From NCBI GenBank assembly GCA_964439625.1, contig CAYTPI010000002.1, positions 248,001 through 312,000 on the forward strand: 64,000 nucleotides of DNA, written 5' to 3'. The notes beneath the pieces are model-generated. The model was given only the letters and a program-made list of their open reading frames with translations. It made no database searches and was not told the DNA's origin. Below are positions 16,321-25,710 of this stretch, piece by piece. Source of the DNA: CAYTPI01 sp964439625 (GTDB lineage: Bacteria > Chloroflexota > Anaerolineae > Aggregatilineales > UBA3940). How positions within the stretch are numbered: position 1 is the stretch's first letter; every line of letters begins with the position of its first letter. The position numbers and the translations under genes were made by a program.

Positions 16321-18063
16321 TTACTCAAGCAAACGTCCAGCAATCTCTAGTTCTTCCTCATCGATCCATCGCTGAAGTTCGGCTGAAACTGGCTTGACAG
16401 CCTGTTCTTCTAATACGAGTTCACCGTTATTATCTAAGTAACTCACAAAGTTGATATGCATTGCGTCTTGCTTAGTTTCTGGATAATCAGAACGATTATG
16501 CGCGCCACGTGTCTCGCGCCGGGCGACTGCACCCATCAGAGTTGCTTCCGCGGAGAGCAATGTTGACCGTAAGTCAAGGGCAATTGCCAAATCTTGCCAG
16601 CCCTCTGACGTTGGGCGGACATCAACATCCTTGCTGGCTTCCCGCAACTCTCTGATGCGCTCAATGCCAGCCTCCAACCGTTCCTCATCCCGAACGACGC
16701 CACAGTTTTCCCACATGTTGTTACGTACCGCACGCTGAAGCGGGCGGGTTAGTTTATCACCATTTTTAATGAAACTGTCGAGGTCTTCATTGGCTGCCTT
16801 AATCACTTCAGGCGAACGCAGAGCAACACGAATGTTCTTAGAGTGCTTGGATGCATATTCACCAGCATGGCGACCAAACACCAGGATTTCAGCGAGTGAG
16901 TTACCACCCAAACGGTTGGCACCATGCACGCCGCTGGTCACTTCACCAGCTGCAAACAAACCGTCGACATGAGTCGCATGTGTTTCTGGGTCAACCACAA
17001 CACCACCCATCGAATAGTGGGCGGTTGGGGCAACTTCCATCGGGCTTTCTGAGATATCAAGCATTTGTGCTTCTAAGAACTGACGATACATCCGTGGCAG
17101 CTTCTCTAAGATATATTCCTTACTGCGATGGCTGATATCCAGCAGAACGCCTCCGTGCTCCGTACCGCGCCCTTCCATAATCTCCGTATAATTTGCCAAG
17201 GCAACACGATCACGGGTGGAAAGCTCCATCCGCTCAGCATCGTAGCGAGCCATGTAGCGCTCACCTTCGCTATTTAACAAGTGTCCACCTTCACCGCGAA
17301 CCGCCTCAGTGACTAGCCAACCAGCCCATGTTTCGGGGTGTACCATACCTGTTGGATGAAACTGAACCAGTTCCATATCTGCCAGCTGCGCGCCAGCTTG
17401 CAGCGCAAGGTACATGCCATCACCGTTGTTTTCATCCCGCCGCGAAGAACTCCGGCGCCATAACCGTGTGTGTCCACCAGCTGCTAAAACAACGGCGTCA
17501 GCTAAAAAGACAATCCGTTCGCCAGAGTTAATGTCAAAGCCAAGCGCACCGAAGCAGACACCATCATCTACTAGCAACTGTGAGATATAAATGTGATCCA
17601 TAATGGGGATGTTTAGTTCTTCGACCTTATCCGCCAGCGTGTAGAGAATTTCACGTCCGGTGTAATCACCCGCATAGCAGGTGCGGCGATACTTATGCGC
17701 CCCAAAGAAGCGCTGATCGAGCTGACCGTCAGGTGTGCGTGCGAAGTTGGCACCCCATTCAACCAACTCATGGATCGCAGCGGGTGCTTCTCGTGTCAAA
17801 ATTTCAACCGCTTCTGGGTCAGAAAGGTAGTAACCTTCTTTAACGGTGTCCGCGAAATGCTGCTGCCATGAGTCTTCTGGGTCAACCGTTGCAAGGGCAG
17901 CGTTAATGCCACCGGCAGCGAGAACCGTGTGAGCATCCTTACGCATCCGTTTACCAACGACGAGCACATCGACGCCAGCTTGGTGTGCAGCAATCGATGC
18001 TCGCATACCTGCACCACCAGAACCAATTACCAATACATTTGAGACGACTGTTCTGTAGTCCAT
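16321..18063 (-). CDS. Succinate dehydrogenase/fumarate reductase-type flavoprotein, no partner subunits nearby
   Basis: 580 residues, the usual length for SdhA/FrdA. Visible: dinucleotide-binding VLVIGSGGAGMRA (10-22); DAHTVLAAGGINAAL (43-57), where His45 matches the covalent FAD-attachment His of SdhA/FrdA; LVQFHPTGMVHP and EAVRGEGGHLLNSEGERY for dicarboxylate binding; HYSMGGVVVDPETHATHVDGLFAAGE; and GANRLGGNSLAEILVFGR. L-aspartate oxidase lacks the attachment His, so I favour the SdhA/FrdA group. No iron-sulfur or membrane-anchor subunit flanks it, so either the partners lie elsewhere or it acts alone. A good promoter lies at 18092-18120, and an inverted repeat upstream of it may be an operator. 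Confidence 0.88.
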   Translation of the reverse strand: MDYRTVVSNVLVIGSGGAGMRASIAAHQAGVDVLVVGKRMRKDAHTVLAAGGINAALATVDPEDSWQQHFADTVKEGYYLSDPEAVEILTREAPAAIHELVEWGANFARTPDGQLDQRFFGAHKYRRTCYAGDYTGREILYTLADKVEELNIPIMDHIYISQLLVDDGVCFGALGFDINSGERIVFLADAVVLAAGGHTRLWRRSSSRRDENNGDGMYLALQAGAQLADMELVQFHPTGMVHPETWAGWLVTEAVRGEGGHLLNSEGERYMARYDAERMELSTRDRVALANYTEIMEGRGTEHGGVLLDISHRSKEYILEKLPRMYRQFLEAQMLDISESPMEVAPTAHYSMGGVVVDPETHATHVDGLFAAGEVTSGVHGANRLGGNSLAEILVFGRHAGEYASKHSKNIRVALRSPEVIKAANEDLDSFIKNGDKLTRPLQRAVRNNMWENCGVVRDEERLEAGIERIRELREASKDVDVRPTSEGWQDLAIALDLRSTLLSAEATLMGAVARRETRGAHNRSDYPETKQDAMHINFVSYLDNNGELVLEEQAVKPVSAELQRWIDEEELEIAGRLLE

Positions 18064-18091
18064 TCGTTCAATTAGCCTTTCGATCAGCTAA

Positions 18092-18120
18092 ATTATCTAT
18101 TAGGTTCTTATTAAAGTAAA
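18092..18120 (-). promoter_or_regulatory. Promoter for the flavoprotein gene
   Basis: Minus-strand -35 TTTACT (18115-18120), exact 17-base spacer, -10 GATAAT (18092-18097, 5/6). It lies about 30 bases before the ATG at 18063. Confidence 0.55.
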
Positions 18121-18138
18121 GCGTACCCTATCGGACAC

Positions 18139-18164
18139 AAACTTTCAAAAGATACTGAAAGTTT
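18139..18164. repeat. 9-base inverted repeat upstream of the flavoprotein promoter
   Basis: AAACTTTCA (18139-18147) and TGAAAGTTT (18156-18164), perfect arms separated by 8 bases. It begins 19 bases upstream of the -35 of the flavoprotein promoter, a place typical for an activator site. It could instead be a weak terminator for the TolB-like gene ending at 18221, but the following T run is poor. Confidence 0.5.
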
Positions 18165-18220
18165 TGTATAATGTATGTTAGAAAAGAGCGATGATGTTGG
18201 AGATCAGTAAGAAACTGGGC

Positions 18221-19519
18221 TTAAGGGCTCCAGCGGGGCTGCCAATCAGGGACGCTGTTAAAGGTCAGTTGGAAGAATTCCGTCCCATCTATGCTGATCA
18301 TAAAGACTTCATTATCTCGATTCTCATCTGCCTGAGAAGCATACACTACCCACTGGCTGTCTGGGGAAAAGGATGGGCCCTTGTTGTGCCCACCATCGGT
18401 CAGTTGAACCGGCTCGGGGATGCAGCCAAGCTGTGTATAAGCACAATCAGCCGGGATCAACCAAATATCTTTGTCAGCCTGTGGGCCTGCGTAGAATGAC
18501 AAATACTTGCCATCATGAGACCAATCATTACGACCGCCAATATTCATACCAGAGGTTAATTGGCGCACGTTTGATCCATCTGGGTACATCACAAATAACT
18601 CCGTGGTGCCATTCCGATTAGACGCAAACGAGATCTGCGTCCCATCTGGCGACCATGTCGGGTCAATATCGTCAAATTCAGAAAATGTTAATCGACGGGG
18701 GTTGGTTCCGTCTGAATTGATGACCCATACATTTTGTTCCGGCCCTGGCCCAAACGTTGACGTAAACACAATCTGCGATCCGTCAGGCGAAAGGGACGGC
18801 GCGTAATTTTCATCCAAGTTACGTGTAATCTGGCGATCATTCAGACCGTTCAAATCCATAACGTGAATGTCAAACTGCCCGTTGCGCTGTGTGGAATAGA
18901 CAATCGACTGTCCATCATAGGAAAGCGCCGGGTACCAATCGGTGACCGTGTTAAAAGTCAACTGCTGAAGCCCAGTGCCATCCGCTTTGATCAAGCAAAT
19001 CTCGTCGTCACTATCTACTATGCGGCACACAAAAACAATTTTGCTGCTGGCAAAGTCAAGCTGCGGGGTTGCCGCTATGAAGGCAGGAGTAAAGGTGGGC
19101 TGAATGATATCAACCGGAATGGGTGTTGGCGTCACAATGATAGGCGCAGGCGTCGCTGACTGCTGGATCAAGTAAGCCTCTGGCAGCGCATCGGTTGCAA
19201 AAGCAGTCTCAGTTGGCATAGGAGAAATGACGGCTTTTGTCGGCCCTGGGGAGTTAGTAACTGGAGCGGCTAGTTGTGTCGCAAAATCAGGCGGAATGGT
19301 CGCTGATGGCGTGGCCTGCTCATCTAGTGGCACTGCCGCATTCGTTGATTGTCTGCTGTTACGGCTGGCGACAAACAGAATAAGAGCTACAGTAACAATC
19401 AGCCCACCACCAAACATGAGTAAGCCCGTCCAGCTAATACTGATTCGGCGTCTTTTGCGCTTGACCGGAATGCGCTCGACGATGTACTGAGGGTCTGTTG
19501 AGTCAGGCTTAGGCGGCAT
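18221..19519 (-). CDS. Membrane-anchored TolB-like beta-propeller protein
   Basis: 432 residues. A basic cytosolic start (KRKRRR) and one membrane span (29-51) are followed by a Thr/Pro-rich linker (about 55-150). Then come about six PD40/TolB-type propeller repeats, each with a variant of P-x-x-SPDG-x-x-I-x-F and a D-I/V-W/F-V-M strand, for example PSLSPDGSQIVFTS and PTWSPDGTQISFASN. The propeller would lie outside the membrane. Such domains bind proteins or peptides; no enzymatic residue is apparent, and no Tol-Pal genes are nearby. The ATG at 19519 is the first in frame. The 69-base gap to the next gene shows no clear regulatory element. Confidence 0.85.
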   Translation of the reverse strand: MPPKPDSTDPQYIVERIPVKRKRRRISISWTGLLMFGGGLIVTVALILFVASRNSRQSTNAAVPLDEQATPSATIPPDFATQLAAPVTNSPGPTKAVISPMPTETAFATDALPEAYLIQQSATPAPIIVTPTPIPVDIIQPTFTPAFIAATPQLDFASSKIVFVCRIVDSDDEICLIKADGTGLQQLTFNTVTDWYPALSYDGQSIVYSTQRNGQFDIHVMDLNGLNDRQITRNLDENYAPSLSPDGSQIVFTSTFGPGPEQNVWVINSDGTNPRRLTFSEFDDIDPTWSPDGTQISFASNRNGTTELFVMYPDGSNVRQLTSGMNIGGRNDWSHDGKYLSFYAGPQADKDIWLIPADCAYTQLGCIPEPVQLTDGGHNKGPSFSPDSQWVVYASQADENRDNEVFMISIDGTEFFQLTFNSVPDWQPRWSP

Positions 19520-19588
19520 TGGGTAACTGCAACTTGTTGATTATGCGTCGCTCAATAAGATAATCGCAGAATACATCAGGGGCAAGCG

Positions 19589-20776
19589 TCATATGGTCGC
19601 AATGCAATCTGCATAGACATGTTCCCACTGAGATGCTAGTGCATCCCAATTAAAATGTTCGGTCACATACTGCCTTCCACGCTCAGCACGGGCTTTAGCT
19701 GCAGCCGGTTCGTTAAACACATCAGCGATTACTTGCGCTAAACTGTCGTCATCATCAAACATGACAGTATCTAGCACATCTGCTTCACTGAGCGGAACCG
19801 CCAAACCACAACGATCAGTTGTAATGACAGGGGTGCGGTTTAACAATGCTTCAGAGATTGTAATCCCTTGGATCTCATAGCGAGACGGCAGCACATACAC
19901 ATCAAAGGCGCGGTAGGCCGCAGCCTTGTTTTTGTCACCATCAATAAACCCCGTAAAGCGCACAGACTCGCCAATACCAAGCTGCTCGATCTCAGTTTCC
20001 AAGCCAGTAAGCGCTCCGTCATCAGGCCCACAATAGACGAGTACGGCATTCGGATACTGTTGTAATACCTTCGCAAAAGCCCGCGCCAGAAACTCCGGCC
20101 CTTTGATCACGTTGATGCGGGCAAAGAAGCCAACGACTAGGCTCTCTGCTGGAATGTTATGTGCATGTCGAAACGCCAATGGGTCAGCATCGATGTCGTA
20201 AGCATTCACCTCGATGCCATTCGGCAGTACCACGATCTTATCATTCGGTAGGCCGAGCTTAAGATACTGCTCGCGCTCCATCTCAGTAAGGGCATGCAGC
20301 TTGGTGGCTTTCGCCAGCATATTGTTACCAAACAGACGATCATAGACCCATTTCAGTTTCGAGCGCGCCAACGCTGCAGGTAGGCTGCCCTGCGGCATAA
20401 TAATGTAAGGTTTCTTATGCTTGAATAAGCCGGGCAAAGCGTACAGATTTTGCAGTGTACGCGTCTCTTGCAGATGTACAACATCAAAATCTGATATTAG
20501 GCTGGGCAGGTCTGCCTTTAGCGTCACAAACAGACGCCTCCAGGCCAAACCGTTATTGATTGTCTTCACACGGCGCACTCGTACTTGATCAATGACATGC
20601 TCCCCAGCAGGAGCGCGCTGCTCTGCATCAAGCGCATCCGTGGTATATACCATGATGTCGTGCCCGCGCTTTGCCAACCGCCATGTCAACTCATAAGCAG
20701 CCCGCACCGACCCGCCATAGGCCCACGCAGGGGCATAGTAAGGTACCACATACAGAATACGCAGCCGTGATGTCAT
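19589..20776 (-). CDS. GT4-family glycosyltransferase
   Basis: 395 residues in the GT-B fold. The acceptor-side loop is GGSVRAAYELTWRLAKRGH near the N-terminus. The C-terminal nucleotide-sugar domain contains PNGIEVNAYD, GFFARINVIKGPEFLARAF, and the E-x7-E donor motif EIQGITISE followed by LNRTPVITTDRCG. It would transfer a sugar from a nucleotide donor onto a growing lipid-linked glycan at the inner membrane face. The start overlaps the upstream GT-C gene stop as ATGA. It is the last gene of the 19.6-34.6 kb array. Donor and acceptor cannot be inferred. Confidence 0.92.
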   Translation of the reverse strand: MTSRLRILYVVPYYAPAWAYGGSVRAAYELTWRLAKRGHDIMVYTTDALDAEQRAPAGEHVIDQVRVRRVKTINNGLAWRRLFVTLKADLPSLISDFDVVHLQETRTLQNLYALPGLFKHKKPYIIMPQGSLPAALARSKLKWVYDRLFGNNMLAKATKLHALTEMEREQYLKLGLPNDKIVVLPNGIEVNAYDIDADPLAFRHAHNIPAESLVVGFFARINVIKGPEFLARAFAKVLQQYPNAVLVYCGPDDGALTGLETEIEQLGIGESVRFTGFIDGDKNKAAAYRAFDVYVLPSRYEIQGITISEALLNRTPVITTDRCGLAVPLSEADVLDTVMFDDDDSLAQVIADVFNEPAAAKARAERGRQYVTEHFNWDALASQWEHVYADCIATI

Positions 20777-22674
20777 TCAGAAGTATCCACACGGCTAGGC
20801 ACTACTTCGTAAAGCGCGGCTCCTTTTTCTTCATAGACCAGCGTAAGCCATGGTGCATCTTCTGGATTGCTATCAAGCGGGCGATAGTATTGTTCAGGCC
20901 AACGCCAACGGATCATCTCACGTATGTTCCCAAAGCGTCCCGGCTGTGTTACGATTTGCGGAATAACCACGTAGTCAATGTTGTTTGTGGTCAATAAGAA
21001 CTCCGCTTCCAGTGCAGCCGGGTCAAAATACGCTTCGGTGAGGTCATCTCGACGTTGGTAGTAGGCCAACGCATCTTGGTCAAAGAAGGGTTGTTCGCGG
21101 AAGGTAATACTTTCTCGCTCAGCGATTACAGGCACCCAATGCGCTTCAAACCCCAACGGATAATTCAGGATTAAGGCATCCGGCTCCGTTTCCTCTCGCA
21201 GATAATGCATCACTTCCAAATCGCTTCGAGAAGAAAACGTCCCAAAAAAATTGACATACCGTGTACTGAAATTCATCAGCGGGTAAGCGAGTATCACGGA
21301 GACAATAATCCCCAGCAGCCCAATAGATGGCAGCGCCAATTGGATTCTTTCCGGCACCGGGTTTGGTAATCGTTTAAATACCCATGTGAGCGTCAATGCA
21401 GCAAAGTACGCATATGGGATTGGCGGTCCATGCCAAGCAATACTGAACGGATAGGCGTAGCGCATTAGGTCAATCCCCGTCACCCCGACAAGCTGCGCGA
21501 AGCCACCATATAGTGAAAAGTCGAGGATGAAAACCAACCACGTCAGCATGAAGACATCGACCAGCCTCCGCTGCCGGATTGCAATTATAACCCCCGGCAG
21601 ACCGATCAATGGAATAATTGCGCCTTGGAACAGAAATAGCTGCACCCAGTGCCCCGGATCAACAAGAAAGGGGGAAACAATCGTCTCCTCGAAAAAGAGC
21701 GGCAGCGTGCGGATTAGCCATGGGATGCATAATGCAACACCGACGACTGGCGCAATCACAAAATAGCGCAGCCATAACTGTCTGCGCTCACCCTCAACCT
21801 GCGCTAACCAAAAGGTCGCATAGAAGGGAATGTACCCAATCAACAAAATAATGATTGTATCTGGGTGGGTCAGAGCTACAGCCCCTAATGGCACGGCAGC
21901 GAGTAGCGCCATCGCCACACCTTGCTGACTGCGAAAAATTAACACAAAAAACAGAATCACAAATAGCAGGGCAAACACCGACGTATAGGCTGCATCCATC
22001 ATATTCAGGAAATACCCCAGCCCAGCCGTAAACGTCAGCGGTAAAAGCCAGGGCATTACCTTCGACTCGCGTGCAACACTCTCACCCAGGTCGAACATCA
22101 AAAGGGCGGTAAAGCCCGCCACAAGGTGAGAAAAAGCCAACATCACTTGGTGCATTGGCAGTTGAAATAGGTCAGAGAAGGCAGCCCACCACAGAAACAG
22201 CCCCGGTGAATACAGGTACTCAACATCTGGCTGCCAAGGGGCCAATGTGCTGATTGTACCGCCTTCACGGATCATCAGTGCCATATAACCAAAGCCTTGT
22301 GCATCGGTATCCAAGGGCAAGAACAAGACAAACGCTGGCGCAACAAAAACGGCAAAGACAAATAGCTGCATCAGCGCTTGGAGCCAGTTGATCGGTCTTG
22401 TTTCAATCCGCAGCTTATCCTGGCTCCGCGCCCAGTAGACTAATGGGATAAGCAGCGTCAAGCCCATGATAGCTACCGCCAAACGCAGCGAATAACCCAC
22501 TAATGATGCCGCACTGGTTAATAAAACGGTGGCAGCAGCAAAGACGAGGCCCACACTGGCTCGCCACGATAGACCCAAGCGGGAGAGAATAATTTCGTGG
22601 AGTAGAACACCAGGCGCCACGATGAAAACGTTCAGAGCTGCTGCGTGTAAGACCGTAGCGAATGCTGCCGTCAT
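20773..22674 (-). CDS. Large multi-span membrane protein, GT-C glycosyltransferase-like
   Basis: 633 residues with about a dozen hydrophobic spans and a soluble C-terminal domain (about 485-633). An early extracytoplasmic loop holds LPLDTDAQGFGYMALMIREG, whose acidic Asp-x-Asp fits the catalytic loop position of GT-C enzymes, and a YLYSPGLFLWWAAFSDLF segment resembles the YxPG-type substrate loop. GT-C enzymes use polyprenyl-phosphate sugars on the outer face of the membrane. The family is not certain; a polymer-handling membrane protein is an alternative. It overlaps both neighbours by 4 bases (ATGA). Confidence 0.75.
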   Translation of the reverse strand: MTAAFATVLHAAALNVFIVAPGVLLHEIILSRLGLSWRASVGLVFAAATVLLTSAASLVGYSLRLAVAIMGLTLLIPLVYWARSQDKLRIETRPINWLQALMQLFVFAVFVAPAFVLFLPLDTDAQGFGYMALMIREGGTISTLAPWQPDVEYLYSPGLFLWWAAFSDLFQLPMHQVMLAFSHLVAGFTALLMFDLGESVARESKVMPWLLPLTFTAGLGYFLNMMDAAYTSVFALLFVILFFVLIFRSQQGVAMALLAAVPLGAVALTHPDTIIILLIGYIPFYATFWLAQVEGERRQLWLRYFVIAPVVGVALCIPWLIRTLPLFFEETIVSPFLVDPGHWVQLFLFQGAIIPLIGLPGVIIAIRQRRLVDVFMLTWLVFILDFSLYGGFAQLVGVTGIDLMRYAYPFSIAWHGPPIPYAYFAALTLTWVFKRLPNPVPERIQLALPSIGLLGIIVSVILAYPLMNFSTRYVNFFGTFSSRSDLEVMHYLREETEPDALILNYPLGFEAHWVPVIAERESITFREQPFFDQDALAYYQRRDDLTEAYFDPAALEAEFLLTTNNIDYVVIPQIVTQPGRFGNIREMIRWRWPEQYYRPLDSNPEDAPWLTLVYEEKGAALYEVVPSRVDTSE

Positions 22675-23849
22675 TGCGTTACTTGCTCCAACAAAAGTGA
22701 CTCAAAGGCATCGGTGATTGTATTCCAATCACAATAGGCCTCGGTAAAAGCCCTAGCTTGTTCTTCCATCTTCTTGAGCTTGTTCTCTTGTTTCAAGGTC
22801 AAAGCTGTTACAACATGCTCTGATGCTGGCGCATAGATCACCCCATTACCCTCACCAACATCACGCTGAACCCCCGGTAAGGGTGTTGCTACCACTGCTC
22901 TGCGCGCCGCCATGTATTCATAAAGCTTGATCGGCACAATGTGCTTAGTTGCAGCGACCGTATCAAAAGACAGCAGCGCGACATCAGCGGCTGATAATAA
23001 GCCTGGAATATCATTATAGGGCACGCGCCCTGTTAGAATCATTTGGTCGCCCAAATGTTGATCACGCAGGGCTTGCAACCGCTTATAAGCATCACCATCG
23101 CCAACGACCAGCAGCCGAACATTTTGGGGCGCGTTCTTCAAGCCCTCTGCTACGGCTTCAAGTCCGGCGAAATCGTAGAGCCAACCCATGAAGAACAACA
23201 CAAAGTCATTATCAACAATACCCCATTCTGCTCGCACCGCTTGACGCTGGTCGCTTTGACCAAAACGATCCAAGGCGACGCCTGTTCTCAATACGCAGGT
23301 GTTCGCTGCTGGTGCGCCCAGCCTAACAGCATAGTCTCGCAAGTGCTCATTGATAAACACAGACTGCGTCGCATTTGCTAATAGATGTTTCTCAAAACGA
23401 TAGGCCACGCCTTGCAATAACTTACTGGGGACAATCGCATGCAGCGCATCAATGACGTGAAACACAAATGGAATATTGTGTTTTTTCGCGAGCTGGTAAG
23501 CGGGCATTCCCGTACTTAAGGCATAGGAGATGATCACATCGGGGCGCTTGTGCTGAATAAGCGCTTCAAGCTGCCGTTTATGGCTCATCATCGATGACGG
23601 GCGCGCAAACGGCTGAATACTCACGGTGCCGGGCGTAATCAGGTTGATGGTTGCCCCAGCATATATGCGCTGACCTTCATTTTTCTGCGTTGCGGCCCAA
23701 ATTGGCTCGACAGGCCAATATTCGCGTAGGATCGGGTAATCCAGCACCGTGATCGTGTGCCCCCGCAGCGAAAGGCGCTCAAACAAGTGGTGCTGTTGAT
23801 GCGGTCCACGCTTCAGCCAGTCTGTCTCTTGGATCACAACAAAGTGCAT
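22671..23849 (-). CDS. GT4-like glycosyltransferase
   Basis: 392 residues, GT-B fold. The N-terminal half has FERLSLRGHTITVLDYP and a YALSTGMPAYQLAKKHNIPFVFHVID segment. The C-terminal half has FFMGWLYDFAGLEAVAEG, VVGDGDAYKRL and, instead of E-x7-E, the IKLYEYMAARRAVVATPLPGV donor-side motif found in a subgroup of GT4/GT1-like enzymes that also includes the 54673-55875 protein in this window. The gene follows the GT-C gene at 25700 by 3 bases and overlaps the next as ATGA. Specificity is unknown. Confidence 0.9.
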   Translation of the reverse strand: MHFVVIQETDWLKRGPHQQHHLFERLSLRGHTITVLDYPILREYWPVEPIWAATQKNEGQRIYAGATINLITPGTVSIQPFARPSSMMSHKRQLEALIQHKRPDVIISYALSTGMPAYQLAKKHNIPFVFHVIDALHAIVPSKLLQGVAYRFEKHLLANATQSVFINEHLRDYAVRLGAPAANTCVLRTGVALDRFGQSDQRQAVRAEWGIVDNDFVLFFMGWLYDFAGLEAVAEGLKNAPQNVRLLVVGDGDAYKRLQALRDQHLGDQMILTGRVPYNDIPGLLSAADVALLSFDTVAATKHIVPIKLYEYMAARRAVVATPLPGVQRDVGEGNGVIYAPASEHVVTALTLKQENKLKKMEEQARAFTEAYCDWNTITDAFESLLLEQVTQ

Positions 23850-23852
23850 AGG

Positions 23853-25700
23853 CTAGCGCTCCGGTATATCCTCGCCGAACTCTTCAGCAATTCGAATTCG
23901 GTCTTCAAGGCTGTCAAACTTGATGCCCATCACATGCACACCATCCGAATCAAAGACAGGGTCAAAGTAACGCGTAGACCAAACCCGCAGATAGAATTCA
24001 CTGGTCGCATAGCCCAGCTCGCTCTCATAGATCGGCTTAAATCCTGATGAGTGAACCAAATAATCGAAGTCATCTAATTGCCGCAGATCAAGCGGATAAC
24101 TGACAACGACATCGTATTCTGGCAGGAAATATGCCATACGTCCATCCATTAACATGATTCGGTTCTCTTCAGGGTCAATGTTTTGACGCACGTAATCGAT
24201 GACACCATAGAAGCGGCTCTTTGCTCTTTGTAAGCGCGCAACATTCGATGCAAACGGATCGGTGAGGGTGTGGTACACACCCCCCAACCGCGACTCCACT
24301 GCCTGATAGGCGAGCAACGCGAGCACAGCCAATAGTACAGTCCGCCAAACAATTTGCGGTACTTGCATCGTGAAGCGCTTACTAAGCCTCATTATGATGA
24401 ACGCACACCATAACCCGAAGAATGGCAAAATCAATAAGATAAAGCGGGGATCAAATGAGAAGTAGAGCCACCATGCCAACCAATAGGGCAGCACAAACCC
24501 GGCAAATACAAGATGCACGGGCATATCGGCGATTTTGCCACGCACCACCTGAACCAGCTCGTAACCAGCTAGTAGTACGCCAACAACAAACCCAACCGTC
24601 AACACCTCGGAAATCACAACGCCAAACTCTTCACGCAGGGCATAAGGCACCAACACTCGCCGCAGCGATGAACTGCTGTTCAACAAATGATACTCTCCAG
24701 CAACAGGCAGCACCGTTTGCCCAAGTAGATAATTCCGCAAATACCATGGGCCTGCAATCAGCGTGGGCAGCACAATGACGATTAGCAATGCAAGTAACGC
24801 TTGCTTTGCGTTGTGGCCTCGTTTGGCAACCAGATACAGTAGGATGACCCCAAGCATGCTGGCAGCAAAGGTCAATGCTGACTGCTTGATCAACAGCGCA
24901 GTGCCGATCAATGTTCCCGCTACGATTACGTCCTGCAAATGCTGTGACTGCCACCACCGCCAAATGAAGATAATCGACAGAAGAACAGGGAAAACTGTTG
25001 GAATATCAACATAAGCAATTGTGCTGTTCAGCACGTAGCTAGGTACCAACGCAACAAGCACCACGGCGATCCAGCCGGCTGTCTTGTTGAGCCACATACG
25101 CCCTAGAAGATAGGTGGCGCCTAATGTGCTCGTCGTCATGACGACAGCAAATAACTTAGCAAGTTGTTCATTCTGATTGCCTGCTACCAACCACGTCCAA
25201 ACGAACGTAAGGGCTGCCAGCGGCGGGTACCCGGAGACACTTTCCGGAATATAACCAGCGCGGTAAATCTGCTGCGCGTGTAGCCCATAACGAGCGAGAA
25301 CATCGTCACCCAAAAACGGATAGTAAACAGCGTGGATCAAAATAACGGACAAAATGCCAAACACCGCCCAAGCCAAAATTGACTTGAAGCTAAGGTTAGC
25401 ATGTTGCTGCCAAAAGCCTCGCCAATAAACCCACCACGCTTGTGGAGAAAACCACACCGGGTTAATCAGATAACCAGCACCCAAGCCCAGCAACATGATC
25501 ACAAGTACGGTTGGCAGAACAAGCAATGGGGCAGGCAGCAATCCGAGCCACATCAACATGAGGCCCATCGCCCCCATAGACGCTGCCACCGCCGTCAAGC
25601 CATTTAGTAGCGGCGAACTATCCTCCAGCCATGCTGAAATCACAGGCCAAAAAAATAAATAACCAATTGGTATCAGGACGATTGCAAAGGGGGAAAACAT
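23853..25700 (-). CDS. GT-C / PMT-like membrane glycosyltransferase
   Basis: 615 residues with many hydrophobic spans. The first large outer loop contains PFLGDDVLARYGLHAQQIY, in which the Asp-Asp pair sits where ArnT/PMT-type enzymes have their catalytic acid, followed by YPPLAALTFVWTWLVAG. The C-terminal 120 residues are soluble and extracytoplasmic. It is likely to transfer a sugar from polyprenyl phosphate to a surface acceptor. I placed the start at the ATG at 25700 because codons further upstream lie inside the dehydrogenase gene and give an unnatural Cys/Trp/Met-rich N-terminus. The gap to the upstream stop is 10 bases, with no clear ribosome site, suggesting coupled translation. Confidence 0.82.
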   Translation of the reverse strand: MFSPFAIVLIPIGYLFFWPVISAWLEDSSPLLNGLTAVAASMGAMGLMLMWLGLLPAPLLVLPTVLVIMLLGLGAGYLINPVWFSPQAWWVYWRGFWQQHANLSFKSILAWAVFGILSVILIHAVYYPFLGDDVLARYGLHAQQIYRAGYIPESVSGYPPLAALTFVWTWLVAGNQNEQLAKLFAVVMTTSTLGATYLLGRMWLNKTAGWIAVVLVALVPSYVLNSTIAYVDIPTVFPVLLSIIFIWRWWQSQHLQDVIVAGTLIGTALLIKQSALTFAASMLGVILLYLVAKRGHNAKQALLALLIVIVLPTLIAGPWYLRNYLLGQTVLPVAGEYHLLNSSSSLRRVLVPYALREEFGVVISEVLTVGFVVGVLLAGYELVQVVRGKIADMPVHLVFAGFVLPYWLAWWLYFSFDPRFILLILPFFGLWCAFIIMRLSKRFTMQVPQIVWRTVLLAVLALLAYQAVESRLGGVYHTLTDPFASNVARLQRAKSRFYGVIDYVRQNIDPEENRIMLMDGRMAYFLPEYDVVVSYPLDLRQLDDFDYLVHSSGFKPIYESELGYATSEFYLRVWSTRYFDPVFDSDGVHVMGIKFDSLEDRIRIAEEFGEDIPER

Positions 25701-25710
25701 ATAAAAGGCG

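Noticed and set aside
16321..18063. L-aspartate oxidase (NadB) as identity of the flavoprotein
   Set aside because: The His at residue 45 in DAHTVLAAGG matches the covalent FAD site of SdhA/FrdA, which NadB lacks, and no nadA or nadC gene is nearby.
18191..18499. Plus-strand gene of about 100 codons behind a TATAAT box
   Set aside because: It lies opposite the C-terminus of the TolB-like gene; the peptide has no recognisable features and the opposite frame has clear PD40 repeats.
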